DNA from: Orlajensenia leifsoniae
GTDB taxonomy: Bacteria > Actinomycetota > Actinomycetes > Actinomycetales > Microbacteriaceae
Reading direction: 5' to 3'
Assembly: GCF_004570845.1 (NCBI RefSeq)
Contig: NZ_SPQZ01000003.1
Coordinates: 434,001 to 498,000 of the forward strand
DNA: 64,000 nt
Shown: in pieces, positions 57,174-64,000 of the stretch
How positions within the stretch are numbered: the first letter of the stretch is position 1
Layout of the letters: each line of letters starts with the position of its first letter
Made by a program: the position numbers and the translations under genes
The notes under the pieces: model-generated
What the model was told of the DNA's origin: nothing
The model's database searches: none
What the model saw: the letters and a program-made list of their open reading frames with translations, nothing else

Positions 57174-57821
57174 TCACACGAGCCGCGTCGCCCGCACCAC
57201 GACGTCGCGCAGCTGGACGCCTGCGTGGCCGGGCGCGTCCACGGTGCGATCGGGTTCCGCGGCGCTCTCGACGCGCCAGGTCGCCGGGTCGAGAACGTCG
57301 GTGATGGCCGCCGCGGTCACCGTCGTCTCCTCGGGCGGGTGGTGTCCGTTGGCCGTGGTCGTCGACCCGTGCAGATGCCCGACGATGAGCAGGGTGCCGC
57401 CGGGCGCGACCCATGCGCCGATGCGGGTGTAGAAGTCGAGCTGCGGGATCGTCGGGTGCGCGTAGTTCGTGGTGACGAGGCCGAACCGCTCGCGTGGCTC
57501 CCACGTGGTGAGGTCGGCCTCGACCCAGTCCACGTTCTCGGTGACGGATGCCGCAGCCGCGCGAACCGCCGCCTGTGCGAGCGCGCTCGCCGAGATGTCG
57601 GCGCCCGTCACGGTCCAGCCGCGTTCGGCGAGCCACACGGCCTCGGCGCCGGTGCCGCAGCCGGCGTCGAGGGCCGTGCCCGGGCGGAGGCCGGCCGTCT
57701 CGCTCGACAGGTACGGGTTGGGCGCGCCGAGAGGGGCGGCATCCGTCGCCGAAGCCGTGTCGGCATCGGGCCGGTCGTGCCAGTGCTGCTCCCAGTAGTC
57801 CTTGTCGAAGTCGCGGCTCAT
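57174..57821 (-). CDS. Class I SAM-dependent methyltransferase
   Basis: A 215-residue enzyme: MSRDFDKDYWEQHWHDRPDA, SAM motif I ALDAGCGTGAEAVWLAERGW, motif II 'DWVEADLTTWEPRERFGLVTTNY' and 'APGGTLLIVGHLHG'. It is of the TehB/UbiE-like small-molecule type; the substrate is unknown. ATG 57821 gives the family N-terminus, with a CACGAT 7 nt upstream as a weak leaderless -10. It is convergent with the MMPL gene. Confidence 0.87.
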   Translation of the reverse strand: MSRDFDKDYWEQHWHDRPDADTASATDAAPLGAPNPYLSSETAGLRPGTALDAGCGTGAEAVWLAERGWTVTGADISASALAQAAVRAAAASVTENVDWVEADLTTWEPRERFGLVTTNYAHPTIPQLDFYTRIGAWVAPGGTLLIVGHLHGSTTTANGHHPPEETTVTAAAITDVLDPATWRVESAAEPDRTVDAPGHAGVQLRDVVVRATRLV

Positions 57822-57913
57822 GGTCTCGATCGTGCGCTGTGGCCGCAGCCCGCGCAACCTCGCTTGCCGAAGGGGCAAGCGTTGAGGGAGTGGCCAGCCC
57901 GCTGAGGCCCGGG

Positions 57914-57919
57914 TAGCGT
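57914..57919 (+). promoter_or_regulatory. -10 box TAGCGT for the membrane-protein gene
   Basis: TAGCGT lies 29 nt before the ATG at 57949; GGAGGAGGG follows as ribosome binding site. Confidence 0.45.
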
Positions 57920-57948
57920 CGTGCAGGACGGCGAGCGGAGGAGGGTCC

Positions 57949-58506
57949 ATGATCGTCGGGTTGATCATCGCGTGCGAGATCGGCTTCTGGGTCGCCGTCG
58001 TGTCTGGACTCGTCGCCCGGTACGTCCTGAGGATGCCGCGGTTGGGCCTCGTGCTGCTCGCTGCGGCGCCGGCCATCGACGTGGTGCTGCTGATCGCCAC
58101 GGCCGTGCACCTGAAGAGCGGCGCGCAGGCGGAGTGGGCCCACGGACTTGCGGCGCTCTACATCGGGTTCTCCGTCGCCTACGGACACCGCCTCATCGCA
58201 TGGGCCGACGCCCGCTTCGCCCAGCGTTTCGCCGGTGGCGAGCCAGCGCCGAAGCTCACGGGCGCTGCCTACACCCGGAAATGCTGGGCCGACCTGGCGC
58301 GCACGGTTCTGGGTGCCGGCATCGCCGCGGCCATCCTGTTCGGGCTGACCTGGTGGGTGGATGACCCTGCGCGCACCCTCGAACTGCAGAGCTGGTATCC
58401 CATCCTCCTGCTCGTCGTCGGCATCGACGCGGTCTGGGCGATCAGCTACACGCTGTGGCCGCGCAAGGCCGGGCCTGCGGCATCCGCCTCGCCCTCGGGC
58501 ATGTGA
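57949..58506 (+). CDS. Five- to six-helix membrane protein, function unknown
   Basis: A 185-residue protein with hydrophobic segments at about 3-25, 32-55, 62-80, 115-135 and 147-165. It contains 'AYGHRLIAWADARFAQRFAGGEPAP' and the end 'YTLWPRKAGPAA'. The pattern resembles a group of actinobacterial integral membrane proteins without an assigned role. The ribosome binding site GGAGGAGGG makes the start secure. It is convergent with the E2 gene. Confidence 0.78.
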   Translation: MIVGLIIACEIGFWVAVVSGLVARYVLRMPRLGLVLLAAAPAIDVVLLIATAVHLKSGAQAEWAHGLAALYIGFSVAYGHRLIAWADARFAQRFAGGEPAPKLTGAAYTRKCWADLARTVLGAGIAAAILFGLTWWVDDPARTLELQSWYPILLLVVGIDAVWAISYTLWPRKAGPAASASPSGM

Positions 58507-58519
58507 CCGGGCGGCCGCC

Positions 58520-59869
58520 TCAGATGCGGTCGTAGAGCGTGATCGGGTTCTCGATGGCCCGCACGATCGAACCCAGGAAGCGCGCCGCGTAGCCTCCGTC
58601 GCAGACCCGGTGGTCGAACACGAGCGACAGCTGCACGATGCGCCGCGGAACGATCGCACCATCGACGACCCACGGGCGCTCGAGTATTCGACCGACGCCC
58701 AGGATGGCCACCTCGGGGTGGTTGATGATGGCGGCCGATCCGTCGACGCCGAGGCTGCCGTAGTTGTTGAGCGTGAAGGTCGACCCCGTGAGTTCGGCCG
58801 GGGTGGCCGTGCCCGAACGCGCGCTGTCGGCGAGGCGGCGGATGTGCGCGTCGAGCTCGGCGATCGACTGGCGCTCGGCGTGCCGGAGCACGGGCACGAG
58901 CAGGCCGCGCGGGGTGTCGGCGGCGACGCCGAGGTTCACGCCGTCGTATTGGATCAATTCCGTGCCGTCGTCGCTGAGTCGTCCGCAGAGCACGGGGTGC
59001 TCCGCCAGGGCGAGCAGCACGTACTTCGCCACGAACGCGGTGAGTGACGGAGCGCCGTCGCCCATCGCCTGCCGCAGCTGCCAGAGCGTCGTCGCGTCGA
59101 CGTCGACCCAGACCGTGGCTTCCGGGATCTCGGAGCGGCTGCGCGAGAGCTTGGCGGCGACGGTGCGGCGCAGCATCCCGAGGGGTTCGCGTCGCACGAT
59201 CTCGAGGTCGTCCGTGGAGTGGCCCGACACGAGGCGTCCGGCGTCGAGCACGTCGGAGCGACGGATGATGCCGTCGGGCGCAGCGGGATGGATGGTGTGC
59301 AGGTCGATGCCGCGACTCCTGGCGAGGCTGCGCACGATCGGGGAGCGCACCGGAACGGGTCCGCTCCGTCGATCGAGGCTCGCGGTCGGAGCGGTCGGAG
59401 CCATCGCAACGGCCGGTGCGGTCGTAGCCCGCGCGGCAGGTTCGGCAGCGGCGGCCGGCGCCGCCCGACGGCGAGTGCGGCCCCGGGTGTGGTGCTCCGC
59501 GGTCCCGTAGCCGATGAGCACGTTGCCGGATCCGGCGCGCTCCTCGACGCGGTAGGCCTCGTGCCCGGATTCGACGGACGCGGATGCCGCCTCGGTCGCA
59601 CCGGGCTCGACGACCGCGCCGGCCGCGCCCGCCTCGACGACCTCGAGGAACGGCGCACCCACGGCGAGCGTCTGTCCCTCCTCGCCATGGAGGGCGGCGA
59701 CGGTGCCCGCGAACGGCGAGGGGACCTCGACGATGCTCTTGGCCGTCTCCACCTCGGCGATCGGCTGGTCGACGGTCACCTCGTCTCCGACCGCGACGAT
59801 CCAGTGGACGAGCTCGGCCTCGGTCAGGCCCTCGCCCAGGTCGGGCAGGCAGAAGACGCGGGTGGCCAT
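58520..59869 (-). CDS. bkdC: Branched-chain 2-oxoacid dehydrogenase E2 (lipoamide acyltransferase)
   Basis: A 449-residue E2 subunit. A single lipoyl domain (about 1-78) has the lipoylated Lys in EVETAKSIVEVPSPFAGTV. An Ala-rich linker follows, then the peripheral-subunit-binding domain (about 160-200, 'SPIVRSLARSRGIDLHTIHP') and the acyltransferase domain (about 225-449) with DHRVCDGGYAARFL near the end (catalytic His and Asp). It transfers the branched acyl group to CoA at the core of the complex. It overlaps the E1beta gene by 1 nt; the E3 subunit gene is not in the window. Confidence 0.92.
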   Translation of the reverse strand: MATRVFCLPDLGEGLTEAELVHWIVAVGDEVTVDQPIAEVETAKSIVEVPSPFAGTVAALHGEEGQTLAVGAPFLEVVEAGAAGAVVEPGATEAASASVESGHEAYRVEERAGSGNVLIGYGTAEHHTRGRTRRRAAPAAAAEPAARATTAPAVAMAPTAPTASLDRRSGPVPVRSPIVRSLARSRGIDLHTIHPAAPDGIIRRSDVLDAGRLVSGHSTDDLEIVRREPLGMLRRTVAAKLSRSRSEIPEATVWVDVDATTLWQLRQAMGDGAPSLTAFVAKYVLLALAEHPVLCGRLSDDGTELIQYDGVNLGVAADTPRGLLVPVLRHAERQSIAELDAHIRRLADSARSGTATPAELTGSTFTLNNYGSLGVDGSAAIINHPEVAILGVGRILERPWVVDGAIVPRRIVQLSLVFDHRVCDGGYAARFLGSIVRAIENPITLYDRI

Positions 59870-60885
59870 CAGGCGTCCCAGTTGAGGGTGTCGACGGCAT
59901 CGAGCACGCGGTCGACGTCAGGCAGGTAGTACCGCTCGAGCTTCGGGGGCGCGAACGGGATGTCGAACCCCGTCACCCGACGCACCGGCGCCTCGAGCCA
60001 GGAGAAGCACCGCTCCGACACCCGTGCCGCGATCTCCGACGAGACACTCGCGAAGCCCGGGGCTTCGGCGATCACGACGGCGCGGCCGGTGGAGCGCACC
60101 GCCGCATCGACGGTGGCGTCGTCGTAGGGCGTGAGGCTGCGCAGGTCCACCACCTGGAGGCTGCGGCCCTCCTCCTCGGCGGCGTCGGCCGCGGCCAGGG
60201 CTATCGGCACCGAGGTTCCGTAGGCGATGAGGGTGGCGTCGGTTCCGGCCCGGATAACGTGCGCGGCCCCGATCGGGACCTCCAGCGAGGTGTCGACCTC
60301 GCCCTTCGCCCAGTACAGCTTCTTGGGCTCGAGGAAGACCACGGGATCGGGGCTGCGGATCGCGGATCGCAGCAGGCTGTAGGCATCCTGCGGCGTGGCT
60401 GGGGCTACCACCAGCAGCCCGGGCGTGTGCACGTAGTACGACTCCGAGGAATCGCAGTGGTGCTCGACCCCGCCGATGCCTCCGCCGTACGGGATGCGGA
60501 TGACGATCGGCATCCGCACCCGGCCCCGCGTGCGGTTGCCCATCTTGGCCACGTGGCTGACGACCTGCTCGAAGGCCGGATAGGCGAAGGCGTCGAACTG
60601 CATCTCGACGACGGGCCGCATCCCGTTCATCGCCATCCCGACGGCCATCCCCATGATCCCAGCCTCGGCGAGCGGGGTGTCGAAGCAGCGGCGCTCTCCG
60701 AAGCGCGCTGTGAGCCCGTCGGTCACGCGGAAGACGCCGCCGAGCGCGCCCACATCCTCGCCGAACACGAGAACGGTGTCGTCGTCGGCCATGGCGTCGC
60801 CGAGAGCACGATTCACGGCGGTGGCCATCGTCATGGTCTCGCGGTTGGCGGATGCGGCCATCGGCCTGTCCTGGATCATCGTCAT
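59869..60885 (-). CDS. bkdB: Branched-chain 2-oxoacid dehydrogenase E1 beta subunit
   Basis: A 338-residue transketolase-type beta subunit: LVFGEDVGALGGVFRVTDGL, DTPLAEAGIMGMAVGMAMNGMRP, and 'RMPIVIRIPYGGGIGGVEHHCDSSESYY', which together shape the TPP site shared with E1alpha. It decarboxylates branched 2-oxoacids from Val, Leu and Ile. Its start overlaps the E1alpha stop (ATGA, 60882-60885). A pyruvate dehydrogenase function is less likely because E1 is heterodimeric and the operon sits beside an Lrp regulator. Confidence 0.93.
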   Translation of the reverse strand: MTMIQDRPMAASANRETMTMATAVNRALGDAMADDDTVLVFGEDVGALGGVFRVTDGLTARFGERRCFDTPLAEAGIMGMAVGMAMNGMRPVVEMQFDAFAYPAFEQVVSHVAKMGNRTRGRVRMPIVIRIPYGGGIGGVEHHCDSSESYYVHTPGLLVVAPATPQDAYSLLRSAIRSPDPVVFLEPKKLYWAKGEVDTSLEVPIGAAHVIRAGTDATLIAYGTSVPIALAAADAAEEEGRSLQVVDLRSLTPYDDATVDAAVRSTGRAVVIAEAPGFASVSSEIAARVSERCFSWLEAPVRRVTGFDIPFAPPKLERYYLPDVDRVLDAVDTLNWDA

Positions 60886-61970
60886 GCCTGTGCCTCCTGG
60901 CCGGTGCGCCGCAACTCACCGTCGAGCAGTGCGGACTGCTCCTCGAGCTGAGGGGTGCGGGTCGCGTAGACGAAACGGAACAGGTCATCCGGATCGAGCT
61001 GCGCATCGGTGTTGAGGGCGTCGCGCAGGGTCGCGGCGATGCTGTCGGCGGCCTCGGTGAAGGACGCCTCGGACTCCTCCGTGAGCAGCCCTTCCCGGCG
61101 GAGGTGGGTGCGCAGGCGGAGGAGCGGATCGCGGTCGGCCCACGCACGCACCTCGGAACCGTCGCGGTACCGGGTGTCGTCGTCGGCGTTGGTGTGGGCC
61201 TGCATCCGATAGGTGTGCGCCTCGACGAGTGTCGGCCCACCGCCGGAGCGCGCGCGGTCCACTGCGGCGCCGAGCACGGAGAGGAGGGCCGCCAGGTCGT
61301 TGCCGTCCACACGCTCGCCGGGCATTCCGTAGCCGATCGCCTTGTGCGCGAGGGATTCGGCTGCGGTCTGGCGTGAGAGCGGCACCGAGATGGCGAAGCC
61401 GTTGTTCTGCACGAAGAAGACCACGGGGAGGTGGAACACCGCCGCGAAGTTGAGCGCCTCGTGGAAGTCGCCCTCGCTGGTGGCCCCATCGCCGCACATG
61501 GCGAGGACGACGGTGCTCTCGCCCTTCAGGACTGCCGCGTGGGCGAAGCCGACGGCATGGAGCAGCTGCGTGGCGAGGGGCGTCGCCTGTGGTGCCACAT
61601 TGTGCACGTGCGGGTCGTAGCCGCCGTGCCAGTCGCCCTTCAGCATGAGGGTCGCCTCGGCCGGTGCCACGCCCTTCAGCATCACGGCCACGGTGTCCCG
61701 GTAGGTCGGGAAGAGCCAGTCGTCGGCGTCGAGAACCCGCACGGCCGCCACCTGGCACGCCTCCTGGCCGTGCGAGGAGGGGTAGACGGCGAGCCGGCCC
61801 TGCCGCACGAGCGCATTGCACTGGTCGTTCACCCTGCGCCCGATGACGAGGGAGCGGTAGCCGTCGACCAGGGCGTCAGGAGCCGGTGTCGGGTAGACCG
61901 GGTCCGCGCTGAAGGCACCGGTCGTGTCGACCAGCTGCACAGGGGTATCCCGAGGGAGGAAGTCGGTCAT
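60882..61970 (-). CDS. bkdA: Branched-chain 2-oxoacid dehydrogenase E1 alpha subunit
   Basis: A 362-residue TPP-dependent alpha subunit. The TPP motif is GDGATSEGDFHEALNFAAVF through FVQNN, and a phosphorylation-loop-like 'TYRMQAHTNADDDTRYRDGS' follows. It forms the E1 heterotetramer with the next gene. It is the first gene of the operon E1alpha-E1beta-E2. GGAG lies 5 nt before the ATG. The divergent Lrp-family gene and its palindrome lie just upstream. Confidence 0.93.
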   Translation of the reverse strand: MTDFLPRDTPVQLVDTTGAFSADPVYPTPAPDALVDGYRSLVIGRRVNDQCNALVRQGRLAVYPSSHGQEACQVAAVRVLDADDWLFPTYRDTVAVMLKGVAPAEATLMLKGDWHGGYDPHVHNVAPQATPLATQLLHAVGFAHAAVLKGESTVVLAMCGDGATSEGDFHEALNFAAVFHLPVVFFVQNNGFAISVPLSRQTAAESLAHKAIGYGMPGERVDGNDLAALLSVLGAAVDRARSGGGPTLVEAHTYRMQAHTNADDDTRYRDGSEVRAWADRDPLLRLRTHLRREGLLTEESEASFTEAADSIAATLRDALNTDAQLDPDDLFRFVYATRTPQLEEQSALLDGELRRTGQEAQA

Positions 61971-62057
61971 TCAGTCTCCGTTGACGTGATGGACGCTCTG
62001 TCGTTCAGGATGCGCTTTCAACCCACAAGTCACAAGCCGAGCGAGTCACGCTGGACT

Positions 62058-62071
62058 TTCTGATCTCAGAA
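62058..62071. promoter_or_regulatory. Palindrome TTCTGA-TC-TCAGAA, candidate Lrp operator
   Basis: Perfect 6-bp arms lie in the divergent region between bkdA and the Lrp gene, and about 15 nt before the TACAAT -10 of the regulator. Confidence 0.55.
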
Positions 62072-62084
62072 CGGGAACGCTCGC

Positions 62085-62090
62085 TACAAT
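62085..62090 (+). promoter_or_regulatory. -10 box TACAAT of the Lrp-family gene
   Basis: TACAAT predicts a start near 62097 and a ~33-nt leader with GAGGAG before the ATG at 62130. Confidence 0.5.
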
Positions 62091-62129
62091 CAGTCTCACG
62101 CTGACCCGCACAACGAGGAGCCGGAGCCC

Positions 62130-62564
62130 ATGGAGCTGGACGATCTGGACCGCCGCATCCTGCAGGAACTGCGCAAGGACGGCCGGGCGTCGGTGAGTGC
62201 CATCGCGGCGACCACCCACATCTCGCGCGCGAACGCGTACGCCAGGGTCAACCGGCTGGTCGAGTCGAAGGTGATCCAGGGGTTCGGCGCCCGGGTCGAT
62301 CCCGTGCTCGCCGGACAGCACTCTTCGGCGTACGTCACCCTCACTCTCGAGCAGACGGCCTGGCAGGACACCCGCGAGCGCCTGTCGCAGATCGCCGAGG
62401 TCGAGCACATCGCGCTGGTCGGCGGCGACTTCGACGCCATCCTGCTCGTGCGTGCGCGCAACAACGGCGACCTCCGGCGCGTCGTCCTCGAGGAGTTGCA
62501 GGCCATCCCCGGGGTGCGCTCGACCAAGACGGCGCTGATCTTCGAGGACTTCGACGCGATCTGA
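62130..62564 (+). CDS. Lrp/AsnC-family regulator, likely of the bkd operon
   Basis: A 144-residue regulator. The N-terminal HTH has LDRRILQELRKDGRASVSAI and 'THISRANAYARVNRLVESKV'; the C-terminal RAM domain contains 'EVEHIALVGGDFDAILLVRA'. Such proteins sense branched-chain amino acids and control their catabolism. The divergent position and the palindrome support control of bkdABC and itself. It has a good GAGGAG site, though at a longer spacing. Confidence 0.9.
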   Translation: MELDDLDRRILQELRKDGRASVSAIAATTHISRANAYARVNRLVESKVIQGFGARVDPVLAGQHSSAYVTLTLEQTAWQDTRERLSQIAEVEHIALVGGDFDAILLVRARNNGDLRRVVLEELQAIPGVRSTKTALIFEDFDAI

Positions 62565-62601
62565 GCGGCCGGGTGACCGATCGCGCCGGCGGGCGCAGTC
62601 A

Positions 62602-62624
62602 TATACTGTCTGAACGATCGGTCA
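62602..62624 (+). promoter_or_regulatory. -10 box TATACT with overlapping TetR-type operator
   Basis: TATACT (62602-62607) is followed by TGAACGATCGGTCA (62611-62624), a dyad with one mismatch centred on CGATCG at the predicted start. The pattern resembles operators of PaaR/fatty-acid TetR regulators (GACCGATCGGTC-like). Confidence 0.6.
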
Positions 62625-62685
62625 CTAATTCAAAACTCGATCGAATCCTGTGATGCACCGAAGCCGAAACAGTAGGGGAGCGAGC

Positions 62686-62724
62686 ATGCCCGAGGCCCTT
62701 CCCGTCGTGGAGCGCCAGTCGTGA
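62686..62724 (+). CDS. Possible 12-residue leader peptide
   Basis: ATG 62686 encodes MPEALPVVERQS and its TGA overlaps the GTG start of the next gene (GTGA, 62721-62724). AGGGGAG precedes it. It probably couples translation of the hydratase, which has no ribosome binding site of its own, or it is a remnant of a longer gene. Confidence 0.35.
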   Translation: MPEALPVVERQS

Positions 62725-63452
62725 GCGTCGCCATCGAGTACCTCGAGGACCGCGTCGTGGCCACCCTCGACCAGCCGGAGCGTCGCAATGCGATCGGCCA
62801 GGACACCATCGACGCCCTGCACGCTCTCTGCGCCGACCTGGAGCGGCATCCGCGCATCCTGATCATCTCGGGCTCGGGCGGCGTGTTCGCCTCGGGCGCC
62901 GACATAGCCGAACTGCGCGAGCGGCGAGCGGCCGATGCCCGCGCCGGCATCAACGCGCACGCCTTCATCCGCATCGCCCGGCTCGATCTCCCGGTGATCG
63001 CCGCCATCGACGGCTACGCCCTCGGCGGCGGGGCCGAACTCGCCTACGCCGCCGACGTGCGCATCGCCTCGACGACAGCGAGATTCGGCAACCCCGAGAC
63101 CGGACTCGGCATCATCGCCGCTGCGGGAGCATCCTGGCGCCTGCCCGAGATCGTCGGGCGGGCCCGGGCGAGCGAACTGCTGCTCACCGGCCGCGTGATC
63201 GATGCCCCCGAGGCGCTCGCGATCGGGCTGGTCTCATCCCTGCACGACCCGGCCGACCTGCTGGCGGCCGCACACGCCATCGCCGACTCCATCTCCAAGC
63301 ACGATCGTGCCGCCACCATCGCGATGAAGCGCGCGATCGCCGCGCCCCGCGACAGGCATCCCGAGATCGACCTGGAGTTGCAGGCCGTGCTCTTCGAGAG
63401 CCCGGAGAAGGAGCGGCGCATGACGGACTTCCTCGAGAGGCGCAAGCGATGA
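62721..63452 (+). CDS. Enoyl-CoA hydratase/isomerase
   Basis: A 243-residue crotonase-fold enzyme: VATLDQPERRNAIG, the oxyanion segment FASGADIAEL and 'IDGYALGGGAELAYAADVRI' (Gly-Gly oxyanion hole and catalytic Glu position), with NPETGLGIIAAAG following. It hydrates enoyl-CoA or isomerises a ring or double bond. The following gene is a 3-hydroxyacyl-CoA dehydrogenase, overlapping by 4 nt, so the two act in sequence. Together with the operator this fits the lower phenylacetate pathway, but ordinary fatty-acid degradation is possible. Confidence 0.9.
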   Translation: MSVAIEYLEDRVVATLDQPERRNAIGQDTIDALHALCADLERHPRILIISGSGGVFASGADIAELRERRAADARAGINAHAFIRIARLDLPVIAAIDGYALGGGAELAYAADVRIASTTARFGNPETGLGIIAAAGASWRLPEIVGRARASELLLTGRVIDAPEALAIGLVSSLHDPADLLAAAHAIADSISKHDRAATIAMKRAIAAPRDRHPEIDLELQAVLFESPEKERRMTDFLERRKR

Positions 63453-64000
63453 GCGCCCCGGCGTCCCTCCCCGACGTCGTCGGCGTGCTCGGCGGCGGCC
63501 GCATGGGTGCCGGAATCGCCCACGCCTTCGTGCTGGCCGGATGCCGCGTGGTCGTGGTCGAGCGCGACGATGCAGCGGTCGTGGCCGCCTCGGACCGCAT
63601 CCGCGCGTCCCTCGACGCGAGCGTCGCGCGCGGAGCGACGACCGCACCTCTGCCCAGTCTCGTCGCCGCCGTCAGCACCACGACCGATGCCTCGGCGTTC
63701 GCCGATGCCGGTCTCGTGATCGAGGCGGTGCCGGAGGACTTCGAAATGAAGCGCACGGCGCTCCGTCGCGTCGAGACCATGGTCGCACCGGGCGCCGCCA
63801 TCGCGAGCAACACGTCGTCCATCTCGATCGACGCCCTCGCCGACGAGCTCGAACGCCCGGCACGATTTCTCGGACTGCACTTCTTCAATCCGGTGCCGGC
63901 GTCGAGGCTGGTCGAGATCGTGGTCGGAACGGCGACGGATGCCGCACTCGCCGCCCGCGCCGCCGACTGGGTGGACGCGCTCGGAAAGGCCGCCGTCACA
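63449..64000 (+). CDS. 3-hydroxyacyl-CoA dehydrogenase, partial (3' end outside window)
   Basis: The first 184 residues of an NAD-dependent dehydrogenase. The Rossmann motif is GVLGGGRMGAGIAHAFVLAG (about 12-31), followed by VVVVERD, 'VIEAVPEDFEMKRTALRRVE', SNTSSISIDALA (catalytic Ser region) and GLHFFNPVPASRLVEIV (catalytic His). The gene continues beyond base 64000. The ATG overlaps the hydratase stop (ATGA). Confidence 0.92.
   Translation, partial: MSAPASLPDVVGVLGGGRMGAGIAHAFVLAGCRVVVVERDDAAVVAASDRIRASLDASVARGATTAPLPSLVAAVSTTTDASAFADAGLVIEAVPEDFEMKRTALRRVETMVAPGAAIASNTSSISIDALADELERPARFLGLHFFNPVPASRLVEIVVGTATDAALAARAADWVDALGKAAVT

Noticed and set aside
1-64000. tRNA, rRNA, integrase, attachment sites or prophage genes
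   Set aside because: No cloverleaf-like or rRNA-like sequence and no phage structural or recombinase genes were recognised in any intergenic region.

Overview
The window is high-GC actinobacterial DNA. The many 'ggatgcc/gcatcc' codon contexts, LSSTG-type wall anchoring, TANNNT -10 boxes that often lead straight into a start codon, and small Microbacteriaceae-type families (a recurring DUF7882-like protein, an FBP-domain protein) all point to the family Microbacteriaceae. It reads as an ordinary chromosomal segment: no phage, transposase, CRISPR array, rRNA or tRNA was found.

Layout. 1-1.3 kb: cysteine-free (zinc-independent) ribosomal proteins L33 and S14, then the nucleoid protein HU, each block closed by a strong hairpin. 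1.3-8.2 kb: a large beta-helix wall-anchored surface protein, a CopD/CtaG copper and cytochrome-oxidase assembly protein, and a proline-rich membrane protein. 8.2-15.4 kb: a PIF1/RecD-like helicase, two small membrane proteins, a beta-lactamase-like lipoprotein whose active-site motifs are all degenerate, a RecQ helicase with a phosphoribosyltransferase-like tail, and a secreted HNH nuclease. 15.4-18.0 kb: a compact minus-strand operon of a three-repeat Gly/Asp peptide, a JmjC/cupin oxygenase and a sucrase/ferredoxin-like Fe-S protein. This is my leading candidate for an undescribed modification system. 18-25.4 kb: an LCP cell-wall ligase and transporters. 25.5-29.8 kb: a four-gene overlapping operon of an acyl-CoA dehydrogenase-like protein, a PIG-L deacetylase fused to a NodS-like methyltransferase, a GT2 glycosyltransferase and an SDR. 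29.8-46 kb: Dps, a Ser/Thr kinase, GlgX, acidic micro-proteins, a K+ channel, MarR, a fused luciferase-like/BBE-like flavoenzyme, an aldo-keto reductase and assorted small enzymes and regulators. 45.7-49.2 kb: a TetR-controlled ketosteroid-dehydrogenase-like/SDR pair with a clear 20-bp operator. 49-58.5 kb: transporters, regulators, an EF-G-binding-like FBP protein with an unusual RNA leader, and an MMPL exporter with its TetR. 58.5-62.6 kb: a branched-chain 2-oxoacid dehydrogenase operon (E1alpha, E1beta, E2) divergent from an Lrp regulator. 62.6 kb to the end: the start of an enoyl-CoA hydratase/3-hydroxyacyl-CoA dehydrogenase operon, probably phenylacetate or fatty-acid degradation, behind a TetR-type operator; the last gene runs off the window.

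Two window-wide patterns stand out. About 18 genes have a TANNNT-like -10 box ending 6-7 nt before the start codon, which indicates leaderless mRNAs; this decides several start codons. A dispersed intergenic element of about 92-106 bp with ends CCGCTCGCTGAGGGCC recurs between genes and sometimes supplies the stop codons or C-terminal tails of its neighbours.
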